This document shows, piece by piece, positions 11,640 through 21,819 of a stretch of DNA of 64,000 bases. How positions within the stretch are numbered: position 1 is the stretch's first letter; every line of letters begins with the position of its first letter. The DNA lies in the NCBI RefSeq assembly GCF_014805625.2, contig NW_023998493.1:1846082-1910081 (forward strand), read 5' to 3'. The stretch is from Glossina fuscipes (lineage: Eukaryota; Arthropoda; Insecta; Diptera; Glossinidae). Below the pieces are notes generated by a model, which was not told where the DNA came from, ran no database searches, and was given only the letters and a program-made list of their open reading frames with translations. The position numbers and the translations under genes were made by a program.

Positions 11640-12250
11640 GATAAACGCCAGCAGTGTTCCAGCGGCAGATAGTTTTGTTTTTGTTGAGAAAAGAAGTTGC
11701 TCAGCAAAAGTTGAAGTTAAACTTTGTTTGCGAAATGAAATTTTGTTTTGCAAAAGCGCTTAGGACGCTGCAAAAAGTGTTTGACTTTGTTTGAAATGAA
11801 ATATTTACAAGTGGTACAAGCAGTTCAAAGAAGGTCGAGAGTGGGTAGAAGACGAAGGGCGGTGGATGACCATCAACCTTTACTGACGAAAGTCATGTCA
11901 AACAAATCAAAGATTTGGTGCTCAAACCCTGTCGATTTAAGGCCCTCTCTACTGCTGTTGGCCTTTCATACGGATCAGTTAACAACATTTTAAATGGTAT
12001 TTTGCACGTGAAACGGGTCAAAGCTTTATTGAGTTCAAAAATGCTCATTTCCGTTGATAAAGAGCGTCATATCATAATCTATGAGGGGATGATATCTGAC
12101 TATCAATCGGCCAGCAAATGCATTATTGCGTGAGTTGAGACTTGAATTTGCGCGTACGACCCGGAAATAACCGATCAATCAATCGAATATTGTACAAAAC
12201 GTAACCCAAGAAGAAGCCAACGAAAAATCGGACCAAAATCAAGGTGACTT
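11640..12250 (+). pseudogene. Decayed mariner-like transposase, second lineage (M3)
   Basis: Spread over two frames, this stretch reads as the N-terminal and central part of a mariner transposase. Near the N-terminus I see VEVKLCLRNEI, then YKWYKQFKEGREWVEDEGR (end of the first helix-turn-helix region), then ESHVKQIKDLVLK and YGSVNNILNGILHVKRVKA (second helix-turn-helix) and MISDYQSASKCII. Next comes the site where mariners have I-T-G-D-E-T-W-I-Y: here it reads A-stop-V-E-T-stop-I-C-A-Y-D. The first catalytic Asp is replaced by Val and the Trp by a stop. It ends near QRKIGPKSR. It clearly differs from the D34D pair at 32 and 47 kb. The C-terminal catalytic half is missing, and I see no terminal inverted repeats. 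Confidence 0.8.
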
Positions 12251-12254
12251 TAAT

Positions 12255-13080
12255 AATTCTCTTTTTGAACACCGTAGCGTATCTGCCTGCTCTTTACGTT
12301 CAATAACATTCTGTTTGTTAAAAAAGTCTAGTAAACCTTTTGATTCTTCACATAGTAAATACCCTATTCAATTATCCTCTCTAAACCAACACAAAATATT
12401 TTAACTGAACTGAAATAATGAACTAAAACTGAAAATTTTACTTTTTGGACGATGTAGACACCTTCTCGTAAGTCATGCACAGACTTATGTGAGAGACCTG
12501 ATATTTTTAATCTTTTCCTATAAAATTTCATTTAATCGTGCCTGCTTCAGTTTTGTTTAGATGAAATGAAGCAATTAAACCACTTCCGTTTCTTTTTTTT
12601 TTGCCACTTTTTGTAGTTAAAACTCTTATAAAAATATGTTCATCAGATATGTTCAGAACATATCTTTGTTAACCTTAAGAGAGATGGTTGTAGTAATTCT
12701 TTATTCATAGTTTAATATACTCGACCGGATCTCCGCTTGTCCGTTCGCTTGCCCATTCCTATGCTTCAGTCGTGCACACGTTTTCTCGTTAAGTCGATCA
12801 GGAATCGCAAACCACTTACTCATTCTTTGCAATAATCAGAACGAAATGTGTGAAATGTGCATTTTTACTCGGTGCTAATAGACAATCTACCTAACATAGC
12901 TACCTATTCTTCTTTTATGCCACATGTATTTCTTTTGTGCTTTGATCCAATTGATTGTTTGTCCTCCTTTTTTTATTCCTTCTTATGTTTATTCGGCCTT
13001 GCTATTTATTATTTGCATGTCTGTCCACTCATGTATTGATCAGACATTTATTCTGCATAGCAAGCATATAGCAAGCATTG
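12255..13080. other. AT-rich DNA with no recognisable gene
   Basis: No gene is supported. It may contain the eroded downstream part of the mariner-like remnant, but I could not read one. Confidence 0.5.
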
Positions 13081-13084
13081 ATTT

Positions 13085-13560
13085 GATGATTCTAATGTTA
13101 TAAAAAGCATATATATAAATTTGGCAAGACCAATACTGGAATATGTGTCTGTTGTGTGCCCTCTTACCTATAGGATTTGCAATTGACCCAATAGAATCAG
13201 TTCAGAAGCGATTCTTCCTTTTTGCATTAAAGAATTGGGGATAGGATCCGATAGTCTCTTTCCAGATTACTACAGATTAGCCCTCTCTCACTTAAGAAGC
13301 GAAAGTTGATATTAGGTATATCCTTCCCAGTTAACCTAATGCATGGCGGTATTGACTCACCAGGAAGGATAAACTTAAATGCCCCGTTAATCGTTTGTCA
13401 CCGAATTTCGTATTCATAAAACTTGGCTAATATGGATCTAGTTATGAAAATCTTTGCAAAAATTTTAATGGTGTGTATAATTTAATCTCAATGTTGGATT
13501 CGGTAAAGAACATCAAACTATTGCCTCTCAATACGTGCAATCTACCGATGTTGTATTTAA
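13085..13560 (+). mobile_element. LINE ORF2 C-terminal fragment, copy F2, decayed
   Basis: In one frame I read INLARPILEYVSVVCPLTYR (the V-R-P-I-L-E-Y-x-S-x-V-W motif downstream of Jockey-type reverse transcriptases). A shifted frame gives IDPIESVQKRFFLFALKNWG, the hallmark I-E-x-V-Q-K-R-F-x-x-F-A-L. Next come LFPDYYRLALSHLRSE, then LILGISFPVNLMHGGIDSP after a shift, and NLNAPLIVCHRI. The order and spacing match the C-terminal end of such proteins. Several stops and frameshifts are present. It may be the 3' portion of the family represented at 2.8-3.5 kb, but the pieces are 10 kb apart and do not overlap. Confidence 0.75.
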
Positions 13561-13564
13561 ATAA

Positions 13565-14195
13565 AATCATTTTATAGATTCAAAGTACTTTTCGTTTCTT
13601 AAACAGTTATGTCTTCATAAAATTTTTATGGTTTGTATTATATTCTCTATATGTTTACGTAGGCTAAAAGGGTTATAACAGGTGCATTTGTTACCTTGAA
13701 TTGATTAGTATTTTGCACAGCTCTTTATATACTATGAAGTTAATATAACTTTTTCGCTAAAGATTTTATATTTGCTCTTGCGCGATCATTGGTTGAAATG
13801 TTTGTAACCAAGTTGGAAAAATTGTAAATTGTTAATAAATAAAATAACTGCAATGGAACTCGAATTATTTGGCAACGATATGCGCTTATAATAAAAACAG
13901 CAGTATGTTAAAATCGCTTCAATGTATGCTAAATGAATCATTAAAAATGATGTACAAGTTGCCAATACATTATTCAACAATTTCACCGTAGAAAGGCATG
14001 TGCAAAGCAGAATTGTTAACTAATCAGTTACACGAGCATTAAGTCCTGCGTCCAGAATTATCCATTAGATGATTAGTAAGTTCTCATATGTGTGTTCAAA
14101 TCTAGTCATAACACGAAGTGTGACGAGTCCAAGGATTCTTAGATGTATATTTAGAAAATTGGTCAACGTATCGATTAAATTAGTAGTGATTAGTA
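13565..14195. other. AT-rich DNA with no recognisable gene
   Basis: Nothing supported. A minus-strand frame at 13786-13986 has AT-driven composition and no motif. Confidence 0.5.
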
Positions 14196-14198
14196 GTG

Positions 14199-14344
14199 AT
14201 CCGCCTGGGTGGCCGAGTAGGCAAAGAGTCTCGATTAGCAGCTCAGTGGTCGTGTGTTCAAATCTTAAATGCGGTAGAGTTTTTAATAAAGACTTAGATG
14301 CTAGTACTTTAAGACTTTCGTCTTAAATTAATAATAATAATAAT
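14199..14344 (+). repeat. tRNA-derived SINE copy S4
   Basis: The head is ATCCGCCTGGGTGGCCGAGT. A box-A match TGGCCGAGTAGG lies at 14210-14221 and a box-B-like GTGTTCAAATC at 14254-14264, a spacing normal for tRNA-type promoters. The shared GCGGTAGAGTTTTTAATAAA block follows, then ATGCTAGTACTTTAAGAC and an (AAT)n tail ending at 14344. The 5' flank has a doubled TAGTAGTGAT (14180-14199), but I see no matching repeat after the tail, so it is not a proven target duplication. It is not a functional tRNA gene: no cloverleaf acceptor stem closes around the boxes. Confidence 0.82.
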
Positions 14345-14349
14345 CCGAT

Positions 14350-14790
14350 TTAAAGTGCATTAACGAAATATCAATATTTAAATTTTCTTGTCAAGAATAT
14401 TTGCATAATAAGATGGAAACGCTTCTGTAGTGATCTAAATTACATTATAAAGATTCTATGAAAAAGTTTTTTTTTTATAGTTTTCATAGTGTTACGTTTA
14501 GGATATATAGTTTTAGCAACTTGTCTTGAAGATGCTACTAAGGTGCTGAGGCCGTAATTAAAGTGAATTTTACATATTTATGTAGAATACATTGGCTGAA
14601 ATAAAAAAAGGAAGTAAGATGCGTACTAGCAGTTAAGGCTATTCGTTCTAGCTTTAAAAAGTGGTAGCTGATTAGTCTGCTTTTTCTTCCCATGGACTTT
14701 GAACTATGGATGGATTTTGATAGTGGGCACAAAGTATGTGTTTAATTGTGGGATTTTTTTGACTAAGTACATTTCTTATGGACCCATTGA
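14350..14790. other. AT-rich DNA with no recognisable gene
   Basis: No gene supported. It borders the 3' end of the minus-strand LINE copy E2. Confidence 0.5.
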
Positions 14791-14794
14791 AGTG

Positions 14795-15535
14795 TTGAAT
14801 TTTCTTTTTTTTGTATGACCAACCACTCAGGGGATGCCCTTTGTACGTGCGCATACGCTGGTCAGATATAAGAACAACGAAGTGAAGAAAGGAAGTACTG
14901 TTTGTGAATGGTCAATTTGAAAACGAAGACGTTAGCTACGACACGAGGGACCACTGCTGACAAATTGATCCAAAGGTCGACAGTACGGTTAAAAAAGTAC
15001 GACCCGCGGTAGTAGGTTGTGTTGTATATAGGAAACTCCTGTTTGTGTTTGTGAAAAACCCACTGGCAGTCGGGGTACCGTGTTGTACGCTATGCTGGAC
15101 GATTGAGTGGGAACATGAAGAAAGCCGTGTAGTCCTGTTACGGAACTTAATTGATGGACAAATCTCTTTCATCTCTGTCGAACACTTACCCTGCACGTAC
15201 TTGTACGTAAATAAAACGCGGCCCGCATTAAGCCTATGCTCAAGCGTATCTAGGGTTTCGCTCACACCTTTGTCACGCATGAGCATGTAAGCCGTTTGTG
15301 GCATGCGGTTGAGAGCCTTCAAGCAAAGTGTGAAGTATTTTGGCGCCCATCTAAAAAACCTGGCTGCGTCTTTCGACAGTTCGAGCATATGCTCTGTCTA
15401 ACGAACATCGTTTTGTATTCTTATGCACAGAATATCAAAGATTACCGGTTCGTCTACATTGACACCACCAAAAAGGAAGGGGTTGTTCATCATATTTTCT
15501 GTGCATTAGGATACAACTTTGGGGTTAGGTGATGC
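14795..15535 (-). mobile_element. LINE 3' end, copy E2, longest copy of this family in the window
   Basis: On the minus strand the protein reads, from about 15490 inward, GVNVDEPVIFDILCIRIQND, then VR followed by TAG (15398-15400) where relatives have W, then TEHMLELSKDAARFFRWAPK. A frame of 150 codons (15388-14936) continues with TAYMLMRDKGVSETLDTLEH, LNAGRVLFTYKYVQGKCSTE and FRNRTTRLSSCSHS. A frameshift near the end is needed to read FFNRTVDLWINLSAVVPRV, matching the tail in copy E1. The 3' UTR GAGTGGTTGGTCATAC and an A-rich run (about 14796-14810) also match E1. It is richer in G+C than its surroundings. The frames seen on the plus strand here are its antisense shadow. It is inactive. Confidence 0.82.
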
Positions 15536-15539
15536 TTAC

Positions 15540-17460
15540 TAATATTTTGTTAGGATTAATATTAGAATGGATGCCAGTTATATTGTTTTTTTTTCGTCAC
15601 TTCTCTCTTTAATTTCCTTCCAGGCGGAAACTGCAGATTTGGCTGCTAAGTCAACAATCTACAGGGAGGCGTTTTCAAATCATTGTTAAGTTTGAAACCG
15701 ACATCTCAGTTTAGGCGACAAGGAGAATATGTAACGCACACATCCACAACAGGCTGCTAGAACAGTTCAATATTTAATGCTGATTAAAAATGTGTGTTCT
15801 TTATGCTAGCTTCTCTTCTTCTAGTTAGCAAACGTTTATACCTAAACTAACTAACTCTCGATATGATTATAAAGCCTCGCCTATTGTTAGACACTTCTTT
15901 TCCCCATTTTGCGCATAGCGTAGGAAGTCCGTGCCGGAAGAACAACGAATCTGCCTGTTTTTATGATAAAATCATAAGAGTCGAAATGCTGCTCGGAGAA
16001 GCCAAGGGCGATCGATTAAAAAGAACGGCTGCTAGAAGAATTACAGCCAACTGTGGTCGCACGTATCAGCTTAATGCTTCCGACATCTCATTGATGGATT
16101 TTTCTCAAAGGTAGTATATTGTAGAGGTTTTTTCCTGGTTGCTCGGAGGAATTGCGTCAATTGCTATTGATACCCTTGAACATCTTCGTTATATTTGAGA
16201 TTTTGATAGACTGCAGCTTTTTGCTTTCTCCAAATGCATTATTTATGTTGAGTTAAAAACTGAATTAATATGAAGGACAAAATTCACTACTTTTACAATG
16301 GGTGCCATTGATTGTATGTTCAATCAGAAATGGAATTTTTCTTAAATTTATCCTGTTATACCACCAATATTCTCGAAATTAACTGACTATACAATTTATA
16401 AATAAAAGCGATAAATAGAAAGACAAAATTCTTAACGACTTAACAGTTTGTCTGCATAGCAAGTAATATACGAAAATGTTGTCGTTCTTTGTATTGTTGT
16501 TTGTATTCCTTTTTCCTGCTAGGCGGCGACGATGGCGAAGAAATTAAGTAATTATGGCAAATTATGTGAATATGAGTGTATAAATGTTTAGCTTTACTTT
16601 GCGCACTGACGGTTGGCGAAGTAGCGCATATGGTTTGTTATTATAGCGCATCAATATTCCGTAGCTGAGAATAGTTGATTATTTTCAGTAGCGCGTTGCT
16701 TTATATTAAGAAGGCGAAGCTACACTTTGCGTAAATAGATTTTTGGAATATGAACCGTTTATTTTGAATGTGGAGCAAGTCGATTTTTGAAACAAATCAA
16801 GATAATGAAAAAAATGAAGAATTGATAAGCAATTTATAGTCTAAAAAAATTAAATCCACTAATCTTTGGAAGATGGAAGGTATTGTAATTGGATTTATCT
16901 TGAAACTGGTGCAAGTCCACCTTAAGTTTCAGTAAGAAGCTTGCACACGTAATTTTCGTCATGAAGAAATTATTACATATGGTTGAGATGCAACTGCAGC
17001 AATCAGAAAATCGCAAGAAGTAGAATCATGCTCTTTGAAGTACTCACAGAGTATGGTAATCCAAAACTGCATTAGCGCTTATAGTGATATATGCACTGAT
17101 CAAAGTAGAAACATTAAATTGGCCTTAACGTGGATGAAAATTATTCGTTCGAGCGACAACGAAACAAATATCATTGATCACAAATTTTTATAATTAGAAT
17201 ATTCCTTTCTACCACACGGTGGCGATTTATGATTAGTAGAAAGTGTGAATTGATTAAATACATTTGACACTTACAAAATGTTTGCATAAAACTTCGATGG
17301 CACGTCATGACGAATTTAAAATGAACGATAACGACCTAGTAGCTTGCTTCCTTGTGTGAAGAAGGTAGATCTACAACCAATATAATGGAATGACGGATTA
17401 ATCACAATGCCCTCTGCTCATCATCAATATTTTACTAGTTTGAAATGAAACGAGTAACAA
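15540..17460. other. AT-rich DNA; one unassigned short plus-strand frame
   Basis: No recognised gene. The frame at 15863-16114 (83 codons) has a more mixed composition than most here, for example EMLLGEAKGDRLKRTAARRI, but I cannot place it in any family and it has no supporting neighbours. The rest is AT-rich. Confidence 0.45.
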
Positions 17461-17469
17461 CACTGGCGG

Positions 17470-17815
17470 TAAAATGAAATATTATATTAACTTTTTGAAA
17501 TCAGGCCTTATACGAAAAGTGGTCCGATCTGAACCATTTTCGACGCCGTACAGCTTTGTACGGAAACCTGTCAGTGAACAAAATTCCGTTAAAACATTTC
17601 AAAAAATCTGCTCCTGTAGGTTGAGCACAAGAAATAAGACATCCAAACGTACAAATGGGCGGACAAGCTCAAATTACCCCAGAAAGTGATTCTGAATCGG
17701 TTGGTATAATAAAAGTTGTGTCTATTTCAAGTCCTTCTGGGTGTCGCATACCTCCAAATAAGCTTATCATATTCTTGTCCCATAAGTAGTGTAGGGTATA
17801 AAAATTAAAATATAA
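17470..17815 (+). repeat. Dispersed repeat family B, copy B2
   Basis: Recognised by ACGAAAAGTGGTCCGATCTG, then CTCCTGTAGGTTGAGCACA, GGTTGGTATAATAAAAGTTG and a terminal GTGTAGGGTATAAAA near 17800. These occur in the same order as in B1 and B3. This copy shows the end of the family, a GTAGGGTATA phrase that mirrors the TACCCTACACC start. The open frame inside it (17474-17689) is incidental. Confidence 0.65.
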
Positions 17816-17819
17816 AATT

Positions 17820-19175
17820 GAATAATGTGCTGCTTTTATTGCTAAGAAAAGATTATTACAACTTTAGGTAACGATTAGAATAATTAGAATAATTCATCAA
17901 TTTTGAAAGTGAAGCACGTTATTTAGGTATAAGAAAATCGCTATTTTTATTTTTTTGGCTGGCACTATAAACATTATTGGCAATAAACGTACATGATCTA
18001 ATATACCAAAAAACACAAAGAACGTATTTTATGAGCATCGAAACTTTTAAAATTTCTTAAAATATTTTTCACTAAAATTTAATTCATAAAATAATTTTAT
18101 TAAAGTTTTTGTACCAAAGCCACAGCAAGTGTTGAGCTATATTTGCTAGTATAAGCCATTAGTAGCTAATTCCTTAAAACCAAGCAATCAAGCAAATGAG
18201 ACAACAACCGCATCCCCACACAAGTTTTGTATAGATTTTTGCTAACGTACATAATACAAGCGAATATGTTAAGACTAATGTCTGATGTCATGTGTGGTTA
18301 GACGACATCAATTTGTTTAGATTTTATCTCTCTACAAATAATAATCTATACAACACACACTTGCTTTTGCTTTTATAATACATTATACTATAATGGTACA
18401 TGGTTGCCCGTTATGTTGGATAACGTAAGGCATGAACTCTTAAATGATATGTTTTCTGTGAAAATACATGTGTGTTGTCTTTATACACAAAATTGAAAAA
18501 AAGGAAAAAAAAAATTCGTAGACAACATAATGATTATTGTCTCCAAATGATTGTCTTTTCACAGAAACCAGAACACGCACCGAGATTTGAAGAGATAATA
18601 AACTTGCAAGGTTGTGCTCTTAGGTTACATGCATGGTATATATTATTTTGAACTGTTATTTGTGAGTATCCTTAACATCCATTACAAGTTGTTTTGTTAT
18701 TTTGCTCTTGTTTAGATATTTATTGAGGATTACCCATGATGTGAGAAGAAAATAAGCAAAACGTAAATAGAAATTGAAAGAAGGAGAAAAACAAGTTTAT
18801 CACGATTTAAAAACCATTATTTGCACCCGGGCTAAGGAAAATATTCAAAAAAGTATTATTGAGTGACATCAGTATTTTGTTCACGTTGCTCGCGAGTTTT
18901 ATTTGACAATAAAGGTATAAGTTTAGCACTCTATTGAAATATAATATATATCCCGGTGTGTTTGTGCTTTTGTTTCGCCGACTGCGGCATAGAACGATAA
19001 CTTTTATTTACTCTATTTATTGCTTGCGTACGAGTGCGAGGAATATTTTAAGGAACATTAATTTCGTTTGATTCCTCTTTTCTCGTTTGCGCTATTTCAC
19101 ACTCTATAAATCACTTAAAAGGTACTTTTGGCCAACAATACGCCGAATGTTGCACAAAAACAAGTAAATACACTA
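17820..19175. other. AT-rich DNA with no recognisable gene
   Basis: Nothing supported beyond low-complexity A/T stretches. Confidence 0.5.
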
Positions 19176-19179
19176 CAGT

Positions 19180-19430
19180 CATGAAAGGCCGACACCACTT
19201 CGCCTAATACTGTTAATCACATCGTTTTGGTAATAATCTACCAAGAGTTACGCATTATTTTTATGCAAAGTCCGCATTTTGGAGGAATCGTTACCTGAAG
19301 TGGCGTCCAAAAAATGGAGCTACGTGGTCCAAATTTCGTATCTCTAAAGTTGCTATCTGTAGCTGAAACAAACATTGGCATGTACATACAGGCAGACGGA
19401 CACACTGATTTATGATAAGAGTTGGTTCTA
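19180..19430. repeat. Fragments of dispersed repeat families B and (probably) A
   Basis: GGCCGACACCACTTCGCCTA (19188-19207) is the start phrase of family B on the plus strand. The following 19240-19430, read on the minus strand, resembles the CCGTCTGCCTGTATGT... AATGTTTGTT part of family A. The second assignment is weak. Confidence 0.45.
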
Positions 19431-19434
19431 TCGT

Positions 19435-20125
19435 AAATCCTTCTGCGTATTACATACAAAAAGAAAAAGCACTATACGTATGATGACCTGGGTAAGCATG
19501 GTTTTTTCTATTTTATAAAAAAGGTTTCGGCTTTCTCAATTGTAGCTCGTTGTTCAAACATTGACTTATCTTCCTAACAGCGCGGAGTGACGTTATGAAA
19601 AGAACGGATGATTCAAATTTTTCCTCTCCATTTTAATTTTGACTTTAACAACAAAGTTTACCATAACTAATTAAGAATATTTTTTAATTTCTATGCGGAC
19701 GGAATTACGAAACTGCAAAGACGCCTCAGCGGGTCAACGATCAAAATGGAAAGTATGTTATTAAGTATGTTATGTTGTGAAGTTAAAACAAATTAGTTTC
19801 GCCTGTTACGTCATAGCCGATATTATTTTAGCAACAGTTATAAAAATTTACCCTTTAGCTTGGTATGCGTCTTAGACACAAGAAATATTATAAGGTTTTT
19901 TATAAAGTGCTACAAATGCCAGGGTACGTTTCCACTTCGCGATTCAATATGATTGGCAGATCACATTTACGTTGAACAAATCACAAACATATCGAAAATA
20001 TCCTCACCTTATAAAATCTTATAGAATTAAAAAAGGATTTTCAGGGATATTATTTTTTGAAATTTTCAAAAATTAGTTTTCATTATAGTAATCCGTCCAT
20101 GTGTTCTTTTGTTCAACTTACAGGT
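19435..20125. other. AT-rich DNA with no recognisable gene
   Basis: Nothing supported. Confidence 0.5.
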
Positions 20126-20129
20126 GCCG

Positions 20130-20512
20130 CATTTGTTGACCAATTCAAATAGGCCGACATGTTTTCATCCAAGGACATATGCTATTGTAAATGCATCGAC
20201 TCGGGTTCAATTTTACGACCATTTCCCATAGGTCGTTCCCCATTTTTAACATTTTTCGAGAAATATCGGCAAAAAAAATCATGGAACGTTCGAAAGGAGC
20301 ATGGTGAATAATTTATTGACCTTTTTACACAAAAAAGTCCTCACATGTTATAAATCCTTACACAGCAGCAAGTCGTAATCTTTGATATTTTAAGATGAAA
20401 ATTGGTCCAAGGTACTGATTCTGCATATAAACGTACAATCGTAAATTTGGTCTATATAGGTTATATTAGGGGAAGTGGCGTAGGATGGTGTATTTAATAA
20501 TCGGCCCTGCCA
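20130..20512 (-). repeat. Dispersed repeat family B, copy B6
   Basis: On the minus strand it starts GGGCCGATTATTAAATACAC (from about 20505) and continues with CGCCACTTCCCCTAATATA. It later contains GGGAAATGGTCGTAAAATTG and ends near GCACCTGTAAGTTGAAC. The order of phrases is that of B1. Confidence 0.6.
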
Positions 20513-20514
20513 TA

Positions 20515-21550
20515 CTATATATGTAAATTTGTTCTTTTTGCTTATTTGCAGCCGCTTATAATGTCTATACATTATTTTTCTCATCACATTAATTTAAATA
20601 TACGTGGGACTGCTGACAGATACAAAAACGTTATCATTATCTCAGGTCTTCTGAATTACCATGAAAAACAAGCTCAAATTTTTAAACAAAGGTTTCATTT
20701 TCAGAAACGTGTTTTCTAACTTTTTTTAATCCTAACCCGTACACCGATAAGTTTTCGAGGCTCAATTGAATTGTGTATTTAAATCTTTTGATTATATTAT
20801 ATGTCCAAGCATGTTTTTATGCGATTTCAAATAAAACGGTTTACCAATGAGAGCAAATAAAAAAAAAATTTTTCTTTTATTTCTAATTTTGGAAGCATCT
20901 CACAGAAACTTATGTATACAGCAACAAAATATAATTGAGAGAATACTGCGATCAGAAATCAATCGATTTATGCTCACACATATGCTAGTGAATTGTTCTA
21001 TTTTATTCGACATTTACTGATGATGCCATTTTTGATCCAGTTCGAAATATGAATTTCATTATTCCTGGACGGTTTTTTAAAAAATATATAGGCATTCCTC
21101 ACCTTAGACAATTTTTTTTCTTCTGTTATGTAACATATCACCAAGTTTACCATATGTCGCACGTATTTTGTTACATGAACTTTTATGCTTGGATTTCTAA
21201 GGTACGCACCTATTGTGTAAGAAAAGACTTGGGTGTATATCACGATTATTGCGTATTGCAAGAAAAATATTTTTTGCTTTAACATAAAAAAATTTTTTTT
21301 TTTGTAAATTTTAAGTTTACTACAAACTTAAAATTAGGCCTTTTTGTGCTTAGCCTGCATCCTAGCACAATGTGTCTCACAGGTTCACAATCAGAAAGAA
21401 ATCCGTTACGTTGAATAAGAAGGACTCAATTAACACTAAACTTGGCACGGTAATCATGCAACATTTGATCATTTTATTTCACGCTATGAATTGATCCTAG
21501 GTTTGTGCAGAACTCGTATCAACAAATAGTTTTTTTTATCTTTTGAAAGT
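20515..21550. other. AT-rich DNA with no recognisable gene
   Basis: Two long frames overlap on opposite strands at 20998-21285. Both are AT-driven and carry no motif, so I take neither as a gene. Confidence 0.5.
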
Positions 21551-21555
21551 CTTTC

Positions 21556-21813
21556 TTACACCCATCACTATAAAAGGGGGGGTATACTTATTTCGTTTGT
21601 TTTCATCATATATGTAACACCCAAAAGGAAGCTTCACAGGCCCTCTACAGAACATATATTCTTGATCAGCATGAAATTCCAAGTTAATTTAGTCATGTCT
21701 GCCCGTCTGTGTGTAAGTGTGTCTGTTTTGTTTCTTGGAGAGTAGAATGCGAAAAGCAAAGTAATGGGTATGCGAGATTTGGCCCCGCCGAATATAACTT
21801 TCTTACTTGTTTA
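21556..21813 (+). repeat. Dispersed repeat family A, short internally deleted copy A1
   Basis: It starts ACACCCATCACTATAAAAGG and carries the core phrase TTCTTGATCAGCATGAAATTC-like sequence at about 21659-21679, then a run of GTCTGCCCGTCTGTGTG. It jumps at about 21730 to the family's end: GGAGAGTAGAATGCG, ATGGGTATGCGAGATTTGG and GCCGAATATAACTTTCTTAC with TTGTTT closing at 21813. Compared with the 1.3-kb copy at 45.6 kb the middle is missing, so this copy joins both ends and defines the family's limits. Confidence 0.75.
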
Positions 21814-21819
21814 TAATTC

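Noticed and set aside
14199..14285. Possible genuine tRNA gene (box A and box B at the right spacing)
   Set aside because: No acceptor stem or complete cloverleaf can be closed. The same unit with the same extra tail recurs at other places, which is a SINE pattern.
15045..15532. Plus-strand frames of 81 and 78 codons
   Set aside because: They are antisense to the LINE C-terminal protein on the minus strand, which explains the sequence much better.
20998..21285. Frames of 95 (minus) and 77 (plus) codons over the same DNA
   Set aside because: AT-driven composition on both strands, no motif, no upstream or downstream partner.
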